Positions 46,416-58,763 of a stretch of 64,000 nt of DNA are shown here, piece by piece. The notes under the pieces are model-generated. The model was not told the origin of the DNA. It saw only the letters and a program-made list of their open reading frames with translations, and searched no databases. Origin of the DNA: Liolophura sinensis (Eukaryota > Mollusca > Polyplacophora > Chitonida > Chitonidae); NCBI RefSeq assembly GCF_032854445.1, contig NC_088306.1, forward strand, positions 23,781,764-23,845,763, given 5' to 3'. Numbering within the stretch: position 1 is the stretch's first letter; every line of letters starts with the position of its first letter. The translations under genes and the position numbers were made by a program.

Positions 46416-47065
46416 TTATCAATAATCATGGATCTGTCAAGTCGTGCAAGTCCCTATCACCGTCAGTCGATATACAGCTATTTATCCACATAACACCTAT
46501 GTTGAGTACTGGTTAGAAATTGTAAGAACGGTTAATTTAAATTATGGTTTGCGATCATCTTTAAAAACCAGTTATATGCGTATGGAAATAACTATAATTT
46601 GAGACGCGATCTTTAATTAACAACTGTCTTATGTTACTCCACATACACTTAGAGAATTCAGACTATCTGGTTTCTTGTCTAACAGTTAGGACATCTAGGA
46701 AACGTGGCGCCTTTACTAGGTTGGAGGTAAACCAAGTATGACCGTCAATCAGATAGTACGATAAGTGTGAAGAGCGCACAAAGCAAGCTTATCTTAAGAT
46801 CTTCAAAATAATCCCCTTTAATAGAAGCAAAATGACTCCCCATGGTCTTTGCAATGTAACATGGTGAAGAAATCGTATTGATATTAAAACTATATAGGCC
46901 TACGGTGTTCTATTCACCAGTTGTCCCATCACGGTTTTAGTAGCGACATGCATTGCTACCAATGGTGAAATAAAAGTCCATTCTACATTAGACATAAAGA
47001 AGGTAAATAGTCCCTCTGTGGTCTGCAAACCTTCCGTCTATAACGATGATAATCATCTGACGGTC
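46416..47065. other. No recognised feature
   Basis: Unique-looking AT-rich sequence between two duplicated blocks. Confidence 0.4.
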
Positions 47066-49210
47066 GCTGTGAGTGGTTCCGGCTGCTGAAGTATGGAATA
47101 GAAAGTGCCAGAAAATTGCTTCCGGGCAACTATTATGTAAGCGCCAAGCCTCCACGGCAACGGTGAAAGTTCACTGTGATCTACAACGGAGGTGATTCCA
47201 CACTGCTAGTTTTGGCTTAAGTCAAAATTTAATTTAAATGTTTTCGTTCGACCCCATCGGTGAAAATTAAGAAAAAGTGATAAGTGTTAAGCTAATATAA
47301 GTGAACGCGGACTGAATCTAAGATACTGACGCCTTGACAGGAATTTCTGTTCATTTTTCACAGGCGTACATATGTAATTTTCAACCCAATGACAATGATT
47401 TTGATATTTGCCTTTGGTTTCCTATGATCCATCATAGCAATTGTGACACACAGAATAGACTTTGTTTCTTTAAATTACTCAGAAAAATACATTTTATATT
47501 GTACGCATAAAATGGACAAGGAGACTTTGCAAAAACCTGAAGAGAGCACCGCATCCCATATAGTATTTGACAAAATTCCTGACTTAAATCCACAGTGACG
47601 GCAGAAAGGCTTCAAACGTTCGAGTTCATTTGTCAAAGTTCAGCAGTTTCTTTAAGAGAGCTGTATTAAAATGATATGCACTCGTTATTTGTGTAACAGT
47701 GAGTTTAGCCCATAAAAAACTGAGATGCATGTAACAATGGAAATGGATAACTTGAGGTTTCCTGTTTTGTTAATGCGCTATACTTCACCTGGGCCTACTT
47801 GGGCCTAAAACTTTATTACCCTCGATTCCAGTATATAACCATATCCCTTTAGAAAACGATTATGGTATAGAACGTCACTCTGCGAAATGTCCGTTAATTG
47901 TTTGTGAGACTTTCTCCTGTCAAAAGATGTAGGAGAAACGTTCCACGAGAGATCGATTAACATCAGACACTGTTACGCTGACTCACTTCGGGTGCCACGA
48001 GTTGATTTTTACCGTATACATAGATATGCTCACGCCTCATGGCAATTTAAGAAGCACAGAACTGTCTCATGATCTCTACAGTGTGTAGAGATGAAACAGG
48101 TATGATATATAGTGTTACGAAAAAAGTGAAAGTAAAGTCACCTTTTTGTCTCGTTTAAATTATCCTAACTACCTTTAAAAGAAACCAGCTGATGTAACAG
48201 GCAAATTTTAGGTCCAACATCACATCATTCTGAGTCAGAACCCGGCGATACTGGGCATTGTCTAATGCTTGACATGATGGCGATAGAATAACGTTAGCAT
48301 GAGGTCAAGACGACCTTGTAGGCGTCCCAGACTAAAACGTACCATACCTTCAAATGAATTATAGATCTGTTAGACGGACAAACACTGGAGAGTATCGGTT
48401 ACGCAAAGAGGTAACTTGTTAGTTGTTAGAGAGCCTGAGTAAGAATTATTAGGCGTTGAAACAGAAGACCGAGTTTCGGCCGTCAGCATTTTACCAGTGA
48501 TCACAACTTACACAACAGACACATGTAGAAGCCAGAAAATACCATACTTAGCCTCCTGGTTTTGGATCGTCCCTATTTCAGTTTACCGTGAAAGTGAACA
48601 AAACGGACTCTTGTTGAAAAATGTGGAATATTGGCATCACGAATTTCACACCACTCTGGTTCTAAATTACACAGTTCCAAATTTAGAAAAATTCACACTA
48701 CCACAGAACTTAATTAAACATAACCCATCCAAGATGTCTTTAAATATAATTTAGTCAGTTTTTAAAGCATGAACAATGCTTTATGTAAATTAGATTAATT
48801 GAAAACGAATGCCATGCTTTTGTAAACATTTATGCTAGGAGAAAATCCGTGTAAGCAAGAAGACTAAGCAAACGCAGAAGAATTCGGTTTCACTTCAGAG
48901 TACTTGGTTTTCAGTGATCAGTGGTAGTGTCATAGTAATAAAACCAGACAGGAAGATGGTTTTGGTTTACACTCGTTATTATGTGTAAGGTAGAGTTGAT
49001 TTCGGAAGACTGACTGGAAGCTGAGAACGTTCTAGCAACCCCTCGTTGATAATTACTGAACGACTGCTCGAGATGGAAACAAAAATCAATGTATACTATA
49101 AAACGTCTTGATGATCTCAGGCAACATAGCTGGGAGCTGTCAAATACGAGTGGACGTGATTTTCAGCGAAGTAGTGATTTGTGACGATCGTATTTGGATG
49201 GAATTTCAAT
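47066..49210. repeat. Third, fragmentary copy of the unit at 22.9 and 28.6 kb
   Basis: Blocks in order are 47066-47220 (GTGGTTCCGGCTGCTG, TTGCTTCCGGGCAAC.ATTATGTAAGCG), 47930-48110 (CACGAGAGATCGATTAACATCAGACA), 48495-48530 (GTGATCACAACTTACACAACAG) and 48985-49200 (GTTGATTTCGGAAGACTGAC, AAAATCAATGTATACTATAAAACGT, GGGAGCTGTCAAATACGAGTGGACGTGATTTT). Intervening parts have diverged beyond recognition. It lies in the position predicted by the ~24.5-kb offset from 22.9 kb. Confidence 0.7.
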
Positions 49211-49264
49211 GGCCTCTACCTGAAACCAAATTATTTCGTAAAGAAGAAAGTCCATATTTACCAT

Positions 49265-49417
49265 TTGCTCCACGCACGACCATCCACATGTTGCCGACAG
49301 ACCTTTCCACGTAGGAGTGAAGTGGAAGCTAGCGTGAGCTGGACTTGAACTCACAGTGAAAACATTGGTGGGTTTATTGCGCCGTGCTGGCACGCTACCC
49401 ATCTTTGTCACGGAGGC
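49265..49417 (-). mobile_element. tRNA-SINE, head and body, diverged
   Basis: Reverse-strand signs are ACGACCATCCACA, GTGAGCTGGACTTGAACTCACAG, ACATTGGTGGG and GCGCCGTGCTGGCACGCTA. The 3' end is missing. Confidence 0.8.
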
Positions 49418-50247
49418 CCACCGCCGGAAAGGTTCTTGCATTTAACGTTTTAACATATTTAGTAAACTGTATGTTTTAATAAATAATTATAGTTATGATT
49501 AATCCTATAACTGTAGTTACATATAAGACTTAAACTATGTCATCTCATGTCCACAGCCGTTGCGCATTTATATATTGTTTGTATTTATGTAATTTATGAA
49601 CTAATGATTACGACCTAAAGCTGCGTTATGGCCATAAGCTAATTCGGCAGTTTTAGTAGCCATATGATGACGATCCCCATATAAAGCAGACATATCCTGA
49701 ATTTGGATTTTATTGATCACCTCTAGCAGTGAATAATACCTAGATCTGAGCAAAGCTGATGAGACGGAGTGACTATAGGGTATACATATTTTATACGGAT
49801 GAGTAAATAACACCACTGGTGGCGTTGTTTGATCACTATTCGTTTGTCAACTGTAATTACTAGACTGGCTTGACGTATAACCATTGCTGAAATCGATGGC
49901 TAACCGAGTGCGACGTAAGATTACATAACTAGTTAGCGCATCCCTACGGAACAGCAAATCTGTATACCACAGGTGGATGATTATCTCTTTTTTGCCATTT
50001 CTGTTGTAAGCCAATCTCCGTGGTATTCACGCTTAATGGTGTCATTGACTCGTATTGCAAGGAGCGTCTGAGTACATACAGGCATTTGGTTCTGTGGAAT
50101 CCCTGTTTGATTGATTGGCTAAGAAGGCATGCATTATTTACCTGTGTGTATCAATGGAGACAGAGATTGCTATGCTACATCAACCTATTTAACTTGGTAT
50201 AACTTTCGTGCCCTAACAGGAATGAAAACTGGTTTATTTAGTTTTTG
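49418..50247. other. No recognised feature
   Basis: AT-rich unique-looking sequence; open frames of at most 71 codons. Confidence 0.4.
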
Positions 50248-50370
50248 AACGTGCGGTCGATCGTGGGTCTCCACCTGGGCAGGCCGTAGTTCCTTCCAAC
50301 ACAAAATGCTGGTTGCCATTCTATAAATAAAATACTCTGAGTACTGCGTAAAACTCTATCAAAATAAATC
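50248..50370 (+). mobile_element. tRNA-SINE, decayed 3' half
   Basis: GTGCGGTCGATCGTGGGTCTCC, GTTCCTTCCAACACAAAATGCTGG, CTCTGAGTACTGCGTAAAAC and CAAAATAAATCC retain the SINE order with many changes. Confidence 0.75.
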
Positions 50371-51417
50371 CAATAAATATTTATCTGCGTCCTCAATAGG
50401 TATGGCGGCCAACATTCAGTTTTATCATACAGTGTAACGTGTTAAGAGAATCACTTCTTTCCTTTATTATACATTCTAGTTCTGCAAATCTAGAAGACGA
50501 AACAATACCCAATATTCGCCGACTTCAATATTAAACTGATAGACTGAATCGCAGAATTTTCAACATTTACGTCTGACATACTTTCTGTGGCAATCCAAAG
50601 AAAAATTCGTCAGAAACACAGTCTATTACGGTCAGATAAAATAACACTGGTGAAATATCAGTTAAAGTGGTAAAGCACTGGGTTACTTTTTTTTACGTTG
50701 CACACATATAGATTTCAACTTTAGGAAATTTGTCTATGCTATAGTCGAAAGTAGAAACAAATCATGCTGCATTGGCAAACTTCAGATATTTCTAATACTG
50801 TCTAAAATTTCTCTTGTTTCAGAAAAACTTGAGCAACTGACACAAAATTATCCCCGTTATGATGTTAAACTTTAGTAGAAGCCATAGCTATAAACATTTG
50901 CCGTTTCACTGATAATACTTGATGCTGTTATATCTGTCATTTCTCTTTCTCCGATCTCAAGACGGAAAAAGTGTTTTAAGAAAAAAAAATTTCACTGTGA
51001 ATGACGACAACTATGAATGATTGGCTGATGTGTGTAAGGTACGTCAGAATAAAAGACACTTTCTCATATACTGAGTAGCAGGGGTAGTTGGAAAAATCTG
51101 TTGAGAAGTGACCAGGAGCAAAACACGTCCAACACATACTTAAAATTTAGGGCGGATAACTGAGAAAATTCATGAAAACTTATTTTTTTACACCTGATTT
51201 ACGACTACTGCAAATTCTGCACATGGTATGTATACAGATGGAGCACCTCTGTATAATATAGGTGAATGACACTCTTATTTACCTTATAGTTCACAATGAA
51301 GTCATCCATGTACAGTTAACACATGCACCCAAAAAGGATTTTCTAACCACCTGTTCACATCTTATTTCATGCAGTGTTGACAAATATGGCTCCTGACTTA
51401 GATGATCGATGTGGGTG
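50371..51417. other. No recognised feature
   Basis: AT-rich unique-looking sequence with no open frame above 60 codons. Confidence 0.45.
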
Positions 51418-53550
51418 TCATAGCTGAAATTCCTTTGTTATCAAATGGTGAGCCTGGGTAAAACACCACAAGGACTGTAAATAGAAGACGTGGGTTCCAG
51501 AACAGATAATCCTGTCAGACAGAGTTACTTCCACATCCTGATTTACCCTTAGACCACAGAATCCTTCACCCCTACTCTTGCTGAACACACTCCTGCTCTG
51601 CTCTACTCTTTGGGATCGATGTTTGCTGACCGTATTGACAATGAAGGCACAAATTTCAGTGCTAAAGACAAAGGCTACGAGGCAATTGGTTTGTAAGTTT
51701 TTTGTAGGTTGATTAAAGTTGATGTATACAGGCAAATATGTCTTCCGTAACATTACGACGCCGCAAAGCACAAGTCTTAACTTGATGTAACAAAAAGTGG
51801 CCTGTTAGAAAAGGTGTGGCCAGTGCAAGCAACATATATGGGCTCTGTATAAAAGACTACAGCAAGGAGATAAAATCAGACGACAGCGTGACAGTTGGCA
51901 GTTAAAATACTTCAGTAATGATTTTATTTTAACTGTCCCTGCAAATGTTTATTTAATAGCAAAATGCACAAACAGTAGCATAACGGCATAAGCAGAATTA
52001 GGTAAAACAAGTGCACTGATGTTAATTTATTAGACATCACTGGGCTATAAATACTCAACATTTTGTGTTGTCATCACATTTAATAAACAGTAAAATAAAA
52101 GCATTACCTAGCTAGGAAAAAGCTATATAAACCGAGCTCGGAGCTCCTTTTGCATTCTTACCTTTTGTTAATAGTTAATGGGCTGCTTAGCACATCGCTT
52201 ATTCTTCAATGGTCGTAATTCCGTTTAGAATATTTCAGCTGTCTGTCCTTCCACTAATGTTTATAGAAATTATATTTTAACCCGTGGTTTGAACGCGTTT
52301 TAGATCGATGAAAATGAATGCAATGTTATGGGTGCGTCCTCTAAGCGATAGCGATTTTCTAGTTTGACCAAAGAATCTAACACCGGTGCATAAACTGGAA
52401 AATTGTTCGAGGCTTTTAGAGTGAAAATATAGGAAAATTAAAACGATTTTCTGTCTACGATTAGTGCTGTGACATCCCAATTCCTTTGATGTACTAGTGT
52501 TAGCAATAACTGGCTAGTACTCTCAGAAAACATTAAGCCATATGTACTTGGTAAAGTTATCACTTCATCTGTGCTCTTATGTTACAAACGTTTTGCTTTC
52601 TGACAATTCTGTCATGACATACAATTTAAAGTCATTCAAAGCGATAACATAAATATATGGATCACAACTTCAGTTTATTTAATGTGCAACCTTTCAGTGC
52701 AGGTACTAACAACATAATTTAAGACGTACAGCACAGAGCGTAAAGACAGAGCAGCGATGACAGTGTGATAACTGGCAAACGGTCAGGTATAACCGGTGAT
52801 ATATGGCCTCTAGTCAATTTACCTCAGTCAGGGTTATATTCTAACTGTTCTTGTAAATGCATAAATAATAGTAATTTACATGATGGATGGCTTAAACAGA
52901 ACTAGGTTAAAATGCATTGATGTTATTAAGCATAATACGGTATTAGTATCTATACCGAAACGTCGCTCACTGAAAAAAAATAGTTGTAAGTTGTAATTCA
53001 TATATTGTGTTATCCAGTCCAACTTTTAAATGCTTTTGAAAGAAGTCATCCAATGTGGGAGTCATGAACGTTTAAGTGCTTGGCGTATTGTGACGACACA
53101 TTTATGTCTTATTCGTGACTTTGAGGTCAAAATAACTTTCTACAAGTGACCTTGAGATTGGCGAGCCTTTCAGAATTTGGAATAGATAGCTAGCTCAATG
53201 TTCTAACTGGCTAAGTGGCCGCGTAATTAAGAATCGTTAGAAGATGGTGTAAAAAATACCCAGATTACGCCGTCTGGCTTTGACTGATGATCACAAAATA
53301 TACAATAGACACATAGTTAGAGAGAGAGTTGCAAGTATCCATCCGTGTCACCCAGGGTTACTTCCGGCATTTATTGTAATTCCCAAAAGAAATACAGAGT
53401 TTCTATTCCAGGACTGTGTACGAGTACCATCAGTTCAATCCATTTGTTTCAATCTGCAAAGCTAAAAACTCCATCGTGTAGGAGGCATTATCTAATACGG
53501 GAATACTTTTCTCCTGTTTGTTATTATGAGAAAAAAATAAAAGTAAGCTT
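51418..53550. repeat. Tandem duplication at 51.4-56.6 kb, copy 1
   Basis: Collinear with the next copy: 51510/53622 (GACAGATAATCC.GTCAGACAG, TTACTTCCACATCCTG), 51612/53730 (GATCGATGTTTGCT.ACCGTATTGAC.ATGAAGGCACAAAT), 51770/53885 (GCACAAGTCTTAACTTGATGTAA), 52010/54140, 52305/54310, 52740/54755 (GCAGCGA..GCAGTGTGATA), 52930/54960 (ATAATACGGTATTAGTA...ATACCGAAACGTCGCTCACTGAA) and 53070/55110. It ends in a family B segment. The minus frame 51418-51771 shares a short translated stretch (CAFIVNTVSKHRSQ) with 53668-54042, but the frames diverge elsewhere. Confidence 0.85.
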
Positions 53551-53560
53551 GTTAGCAAAA
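53215..53560 (+). repeat. Dispersed repeat family B, copy
   Basis: GGCCGCGTAATTAAGAATCG, GCCGTCTGGCTTTGACTGATGATCACA, TGTCACCCAGGGTTACTTCC and ATTCCCAAAAGAAATACAGAG match the 24.4 and 29.8 kb copies. The conserved translated pattern (IPKRNTEF, then KLKTP, HYLI) is split between two frames (53280-53465 and 53345-53566). Confidence 0.7.
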
Positions 53561-55249
53561 GCCTAGCCCGTGTAAAAGAAAGAACAAAACCGTACAACAA
53601 GCCCTAGGGTACGAGACAGATAATCCAGTCAGACAGCATTACTTCCACATCCTGGTTTACCCCTGGATCAGAGAACCCATCGCTCCAGCTTTTGTTTAAC
53701 ACATTGTAATTGTGCTGCTATCTGAGATCGATGTTTGCTAACCGTATTGACCATGAAGGCACAAATGTCAATACCAAGACAAAGTTTACGTGACATTTCG
53801 CTTGTTAGGCTTTTTAGATTGATTAAAGCTGATGCATCCAGGCCAAATACGTCTTGCGTAACGTTACAACACCTCAAGGCACAAGTCTTAACTTGATGTA
53901 ATAAACAGTGGTCGGCTAGAAAAAGTGTGGACCGTGTAAGCAACGTAGCTAGGCTCAGTGTAAAATAATACAACGTTGAGAGTAATTCCGGAAAACGAGC
54001 AACAGTGTGATAGTTTGCCGTTAAAATACGGTCTCTTGTCAATTTGCTGCAGTTATGGTGTTGTTTTAATTGTTAATGCAAATGTTTAAATTATAGCAAG
54101 ATACACAAACCCTAGCACCATGGCGTAAGCAAATTTAGGCAAAAAAGTGCACTGATGTTAACTGCAATTTTTTAGAAGTCACTGGCTTAGAATTACTCAA
54201 AATACTGCGTTGCCATAAAACTTAATATGACATTTCCTGACACTTCTTACAAGCGAGTACGCAGTATAACACATCGTTTATTCTTCCATAGTCTTTTGAA
54301 CGCAATTTAGATCGATCAAAATCGAACTGAAATGCAATGTTAGGCAAGCGTCGTGATAGAGCTTTTCTATTCGGACAAAAGAATCATACACCAGAGTGTG
54401 TAAGGGACAAATTATTTGATGATTTTAGATTGTTGTTAACTGTATGGAAATTAAGACCATATTCTGTCTACGACCATTGCCGCAATATCCCAATACCTTT
54501 CAAGTACCAATATTACCATTAACTAACAATCCTCTTCTTAGAAAACATTACGTAATATAGATGGTAAAGTTATCATTTCAGCTGTGTTTTATATTAAAAA
54601 AAATGTTTCGCTTTCCACGACTTCTGTCATAACATACTGTTTAAAGTCATTCATTGGGATAACTTAGCAAATATATGGATCACAGCTTCTATTTATTCAC
54701 AGAGCGACGCTTCGGTTTGTTTTGGTGACGTTATGATTAAAGACGTAGAGCAGAGAGAGTAAACGGGAGCAGCGACGGCAGTGTGATAGCTGGCAAATGG
54801 TCCCACGTAACCGGTGAAATACGACCTCTTGTCAATTTACCTCAGTCAGGGTTTCATTCTAACTGTTCGTGTAAATGCATAAATAGTAGCAATTTGCACG
54901 CCGCCCTAGCACCATGCCTTAAGCAGAAGTAGGTTACAAAAACACACTGATGTTATGAAGGATAATACGGTATTAGTACGTATACCGAAACGTCGCTCAC
55001 TGAATACATAACACGTGTAATCAATATCTTTCTTACGTTACACAAGCCAATTTTTAAATGTCAATGAAAGAAGTCTTTCAGTGGGAGCTTTGTTTTAGCG
55101 CTTTGGGTATAGTGACGACAGATTTATGTAGTACTCGTGACCTTGAGGTCAAGATAACTTCTAACAATTTCAAGTGACCTTGAGATTGGTAAGCCACTTA
55201 GAATCTAGAAAGGGTCACCAGCTTAAGGTTCTAACTGGCTAAGTGGCGC

Positions 55250-55560
55250 CGTCATTAAGAATTGTCAGACGATGATGTAATAAAACCCAGGTTGCGCTGT
55301 GTGGCTTTGACGAATGATCACACATTGTACAATAGACACATTGCTAGAGAGAATCCGTTTGTAAGCATCCATCTCTGTCACCCAGGTTTACTTCTGGTAT
55401 TTATTGTTCTTCTCAAAGGAAATATATAGAGCTTGGATTCAAGGACTGTGCAATGCTGTCACCAGTTCATTCCATTTGTTTCAATCTGCAAAAGCTGAAA
55501 ATTCCACCATGTAGGAGCAATTACCAAATACACGAATGCCTCTTGTATGTCATTATGAAA
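55250..55560 (+). repeat. Dispersed repeat family B, copy
   Basis: GGCGCCGTCATTAAGAATTG, GTGGCTTTGACGAATGATCACACA, CTGTCACCCAGGTTTACTTCTGG and TTCTCAAAGGAAATATATAGAGC match the copy at 53215, with the reading frame broken. Confidence 0.7.
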
Positions 55561-55728
55561 AAGAAAATATGTAAAAGTAAAAGTAAAAAAGTAAAAGTAG
55601 GAAATGACCTACTAAACCTTTTTTAATGAAAAAGTCATCTGTCCCACCAGTATATATGCGCACATTTTCTCTGAGTAGTGTGGAACTCTTTCAAAATAGT
55701 TCTAAGTTTATTTACTTGTTTATTCAGA

Positions 55729-55821
55729 CATTTATTTGGTTGATATTTTATGCCGTACTCAAGAGTATTTCACTTCTGTTACGGCTGCCAACATTACGGT
55801 GGGAGGAAACCGGACAGAATC
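55729..55821 (-). mobile_element. tRNA-SINE, 3' part
   Basis: ACATTTATTTGGTTGATATTTTATGCCGTACTCAAGAGTATTTCAC, GGCTGCCAACATTACGGTGGGAGGAAACCGG: the reverse complement of the SINE 3' end up to the CCGGTTTCCTCCCACC segment. Confidence 0.85.
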
Positions 55822-56284
55822 AGATTTCTTTCAAATGTAAACTGATGAAGTATACCGAGAATAAAAGGAACCTATGACTTCTGAAAAAGCGGACTCTGGT
55901 TTTCTGTGATCGGCCAAATTCTGATCAGCAAAGGGCAAAAACAGAGTCTATCTGATTGGATTTATAAGCCTAACACAGTAAGAATATATCACGTTGCGTT
56001 CACACTTTCCTCTTTCAGAAAGCGTAGCGTCTAAAACTGCAAAATGTCGAATACAGCGTCACTTCTTTTACAAGATTTATCGTTTGATACAATATATTTC
56101 CTGTTCTAAATAAAATCCATTTGACTACCACTGAATCGGATCAAAGCTGCCTTCTTTCCTTGGCGCTTCCGTGTAACTTGATGAAGTCTTGACAAAGTGG
56201 GCAAAGATGACGTCCGGGCTTAGATGATCGACGAACTGCAAAATAATTTTTAAACCGTGAGATGTGAGAGGTGAAATTCCTTTG

Positions 56285-56600
56285 TAAGAAAAAGCCTAGC
56301 CTGTGTAAAAGAAAAGAGAACATCGTACAACAAGCCGTGGGGGTACGAGACAGATAATCTGGTCAGACAGCATTACTTCCACATCCTGGTTTACCCCTGG
56401 ATCAGAGAACCCATCACTCAAACTCCTGCAGAAAACACTACAATTGTCATGCTTTTTAAGATCGATGCTTGCTCAACGATTTGATCAAGGCGAGTCAAAT
56501 AACAACGTTACCACAACGGCTACGGCATAGTTGGCTTGTAAAGGTAATTTTCTCAGGTTGATGCTTTAAGATGCATCCAAGGTCAGTGCAATAGTAATGT
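56285..56600. repeat. Tandem duplication at 51.4-56.6 kb, partial copy 3
   Basis: AAGCCTAGCCTGTGTAAAAGAAAAGAG, GTACAACAAGCCGTGG, TACGAGACAGATAATCTGGTCAGACAGC and CCCCTGGATCAGAGAACCCATC are nearly identical to 53557-53695. Similarity fades after about 56530. Confidence 0.85.
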
Positions 56601-56689
56601 CAAAACGCCTTATCATAGATATATGGTTAGTCTACACGTCACATTAGGAATTCATATGCCAGCCAACGACCAAAATAGACCTTCTTGGG

Positions 56690-56800
56690 CAATAATTACA
56701 AGGTCAAATCAGAAAACAACGTTTAACACCAACCACCAAAGAATATGAAGTCAGATGTTAGGGCATATTTAAGCAAAGAGAAGGATTACAGTGTTGACAG
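56690..56800 (-). repeat. Family A fragment
   Basis: AACAACGTTTAACACCAACCACCAAAGAATATGAAG corresponds to the reverse complement of the CTTAGTTCTTTGGTGGTTTGTGTTAAACGT region; the flanking AATTACAAGGTC is a decayed match to ATCGCAAGGCC. Confidence 0.55.
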
Positions 56801-56848
56801 ACAGATGCAAGAAATATTTCTATTCTATTTATTTATGCTTCTATTATT

Positions 56849-57044
56849 CATTTATTTGATTGCTGTTTTACGCTGCACTCAAAAATATTTCACTTGTACG
56901 ATGGTGGCCAGCACTTAGGTGGGAGGAAACTAATGAAATCCGACCACCATCCGCAGGTTGCCGCAAGACCTTCCCAAGCATGGCCCGAGGGGAAACCAGC
57001 ATGAACTAGAGTTGAACTCACACCGACCGCACTGGGTACAGAGG
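56849..57044 (-). mobile_element. tRNA-SINE, near full length minus head start
   Basis: TTTATTTGATTGCTGTTTTACGCTGCACTCAAAAATATTTCAC, GATGGTGGCCAGCACTTAGGTGGGAGGAAACTA, ACCACCATCCGCAGGTTGCCG and GTTGAACTCACACCGACCGCACTGG give the SINE reversed from tail to B-box region. Confidence 0.85.
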
Positions 57045-57566
57045 AATGTTCTAAGCCTATGGATTAAATCGTTAGCCAAATCGTGATACATGCTACCGAC
57101 GTCAGGTGTCAATCATCCCACTGTGTATCTCAGATACAAGACAGAAACAGCATACGTAAAGTGTGCGCTACCATATCTCGCCAGGTACTTGACAAAGCTG
57201 ATGCCCATAAATCACAGATAAAATTCAACAGACTTGGTTTCGAACGCCCGACCTCACTGCTCACATAGCCGTTTTCGTCAACGATGACCCACAGTATTGC
57301 TCGGTCATTCGAACGAAATCGTTACCGTTCATTTCTGTGAAGCCCACCATGATACATATTCACATATCCTTTCAATACGGTAACAGAAAACCTCAAACTC
57401 GCTCAATCATGACAACAACCCTAATGTGTTCTTCTCTATACCAAATACACCATCCTGATGTTAATACGTCATAGCTTGTATTAAAGCGAAGACGACGTCC
57501 AGTACATCTAGTGTTTTGTGCAATATTTGCTACTTCCAAGTTGTCAATGAATGTCATTTCCACTTG
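57045..57566. other. No recognised feature
   Basis: Unique-looking sequence. A weak tRNA-like string around 57235-57265 was considered and not accepted. Confidence 0.4.
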
Positions 57567-57690
57567 ATTTATTTGTTTATTTATCTGATTGGTGTTTTAC
57601 GCCGTACTCAAGAATATTTCACTTATACGATTGTCGTGGGAGGAAACCGGGCAGAATCTGGGGGAAATTGACGGCCATCCGCAGTTTCCA
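57567..57690 (-). mobile_element. tRNA-SINE, 3' part, well preserved
   Basis: TTTATCTGATTGGTGTTTTACGCCGTACTCAAGAATATTTCACTTATACGA then GTGGGAGGAAACCGGGCAGA and GGCCATCCGCAGTTT. The segment between TATACGA and GTGGGAGG is shortened by a deletion relative to other copies. Confidence 0.9.
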
Positions 57691-58540
57691 CTTTCGGCCC
57701 ATTTCCACTTGAGGGGCCTCTGTAATCTAGTGTTTTGGATGCAAATCCAACCCTTCAAGGCCAAACTTAGCTCACCGAGCTTGATAAAACCGGCTTCTGA
57801 AATTTTGTTTTGTAGAGACTAAACTTAAAATAACACAGTCTGCAATCGTTACTGAAACAAGTCTTCACAAAGTGCATATGTATACTTCAGTTTTTTGATC
57901 GAAGTGGACATCAATGAATAATTACATTTTCCAAAGAAATATTAAATTGTTACTCCTGCTATTTAAATAAAAGCCAGATTTAGCATACGTATATATTCAT
58001 GTACGCCCGAAACGTCTGACTAAATGACGTTTGCTGACTTGTGTCTTTTTTTCAAACCCTGAGCTTGTTCCCCTGTGGACTGTTCTTAAGTACTTGCTAG
58101 ACTCCTTTCACGGCCAGCAAACTCCATAAGGATATCAACAATACATCTTTGGATACTAGTACGTCCTAAGAACATAAAAGTTGTATGATTTTATTTGCAA
58201 TGCATATCGCTATGTAGCTTGCATTGTTACGGACCCTTTTCTCTGACACGAAAGACTTGCCAAACTAAGATGAAGAATACATTGTCTTATGTGTCTTTCA
58301 AACCTTTTCATTGAAAGGAGGCTGAATTTTGCCATTCTTTATATTATATTGAACATGGATTGTGTTAGTAGCCGATTTATCGAAATATTTCATCACTAAT
58401 TCCATGACATTTATCTTTAGTTTGATCAAGTATACCATCGTAAGAGCGAACCAAAAAAAAAATGAAATCATATTTCCGTTGGAAATTCCAATTTCTGTAT
58501 GTAGGTTAGACATATTGGAAGAAATCATGGCTGGAGTGTT
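57691..58540. other. No recognised feature
   Basis: AT-rich unique-looking sequence; opposing frames of 66-81 codons at 58298-58562 are not supported. Confidence 0.4.
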
Positions 58541-58763
58541 CATGAATATTCATAAGTTGTAACCACCCGGATGTGGGTTACAAGCTAAGCCGTCTGGCAG
58601 GGAAAGAGAGCTGGGATTAAACGTTGTGTAGCGCTCAAAACCCGCACCAGGCACCTTATGTCATCACTACAAATCATCAACTCTGTCACGAGCAAGAATC
58701 CCGCTGAAATCTCCAACAGTAAAGAGGCGTGAGAGGAATCACTGTATATAAATCAGTCTGCGG
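58541..58763. repeat. Right end of the 22.9/28.6-kb unit, isolated copy
   Basis: CCACCCGGATGTGGGTTA, TTAAACGTTGTGTAGCGCTCAAAAC, CACGAGCAAGAATCCCGCTGAAAT, CCAACAGTAAAGAGGCGTGAGAGGAATC and ATAAATCAGTCTGCGGT align with 28425-28595 and 32250-32413. The similarity stops exactly at GTCTGCGGT, as in unit B, marking a boundary of the repeated unit. Confidence 0.8.

Larger units (their letters stand above)
53551..56284. repeat. Tandem duplication at 51.4-56.6 kb, copy 2
   Basis: Begins around AAAGCCTAGCCCGTGTAAAAGAAAG and runs to the next occurrence of AAAGCCTAGCCTGTGTAAAAG. It is collinear with copy 1 but about 600 bp longer, because a SINE 3' piece and unrelated sequence (about 55.6-56.27 kb) follow its family B segment. 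Confidence 0.85.

Noticed and set aside
51418-54042. Paired minus-strand frames sharing CAFIVNTVSKHRSQ as a gene family
   Set aside because: Only a short stretch is shared in frame, the remainder is shifted, and the partial third copy at 56.3-56.6 kb is broken. Consistent with neutral duplication.
57160-57270. tRNA-like sequence near GGTTTCGAACGCCCGACCTC
   Set aside because: Only one B-box-like string; no cloverleaf or A box could be made out.
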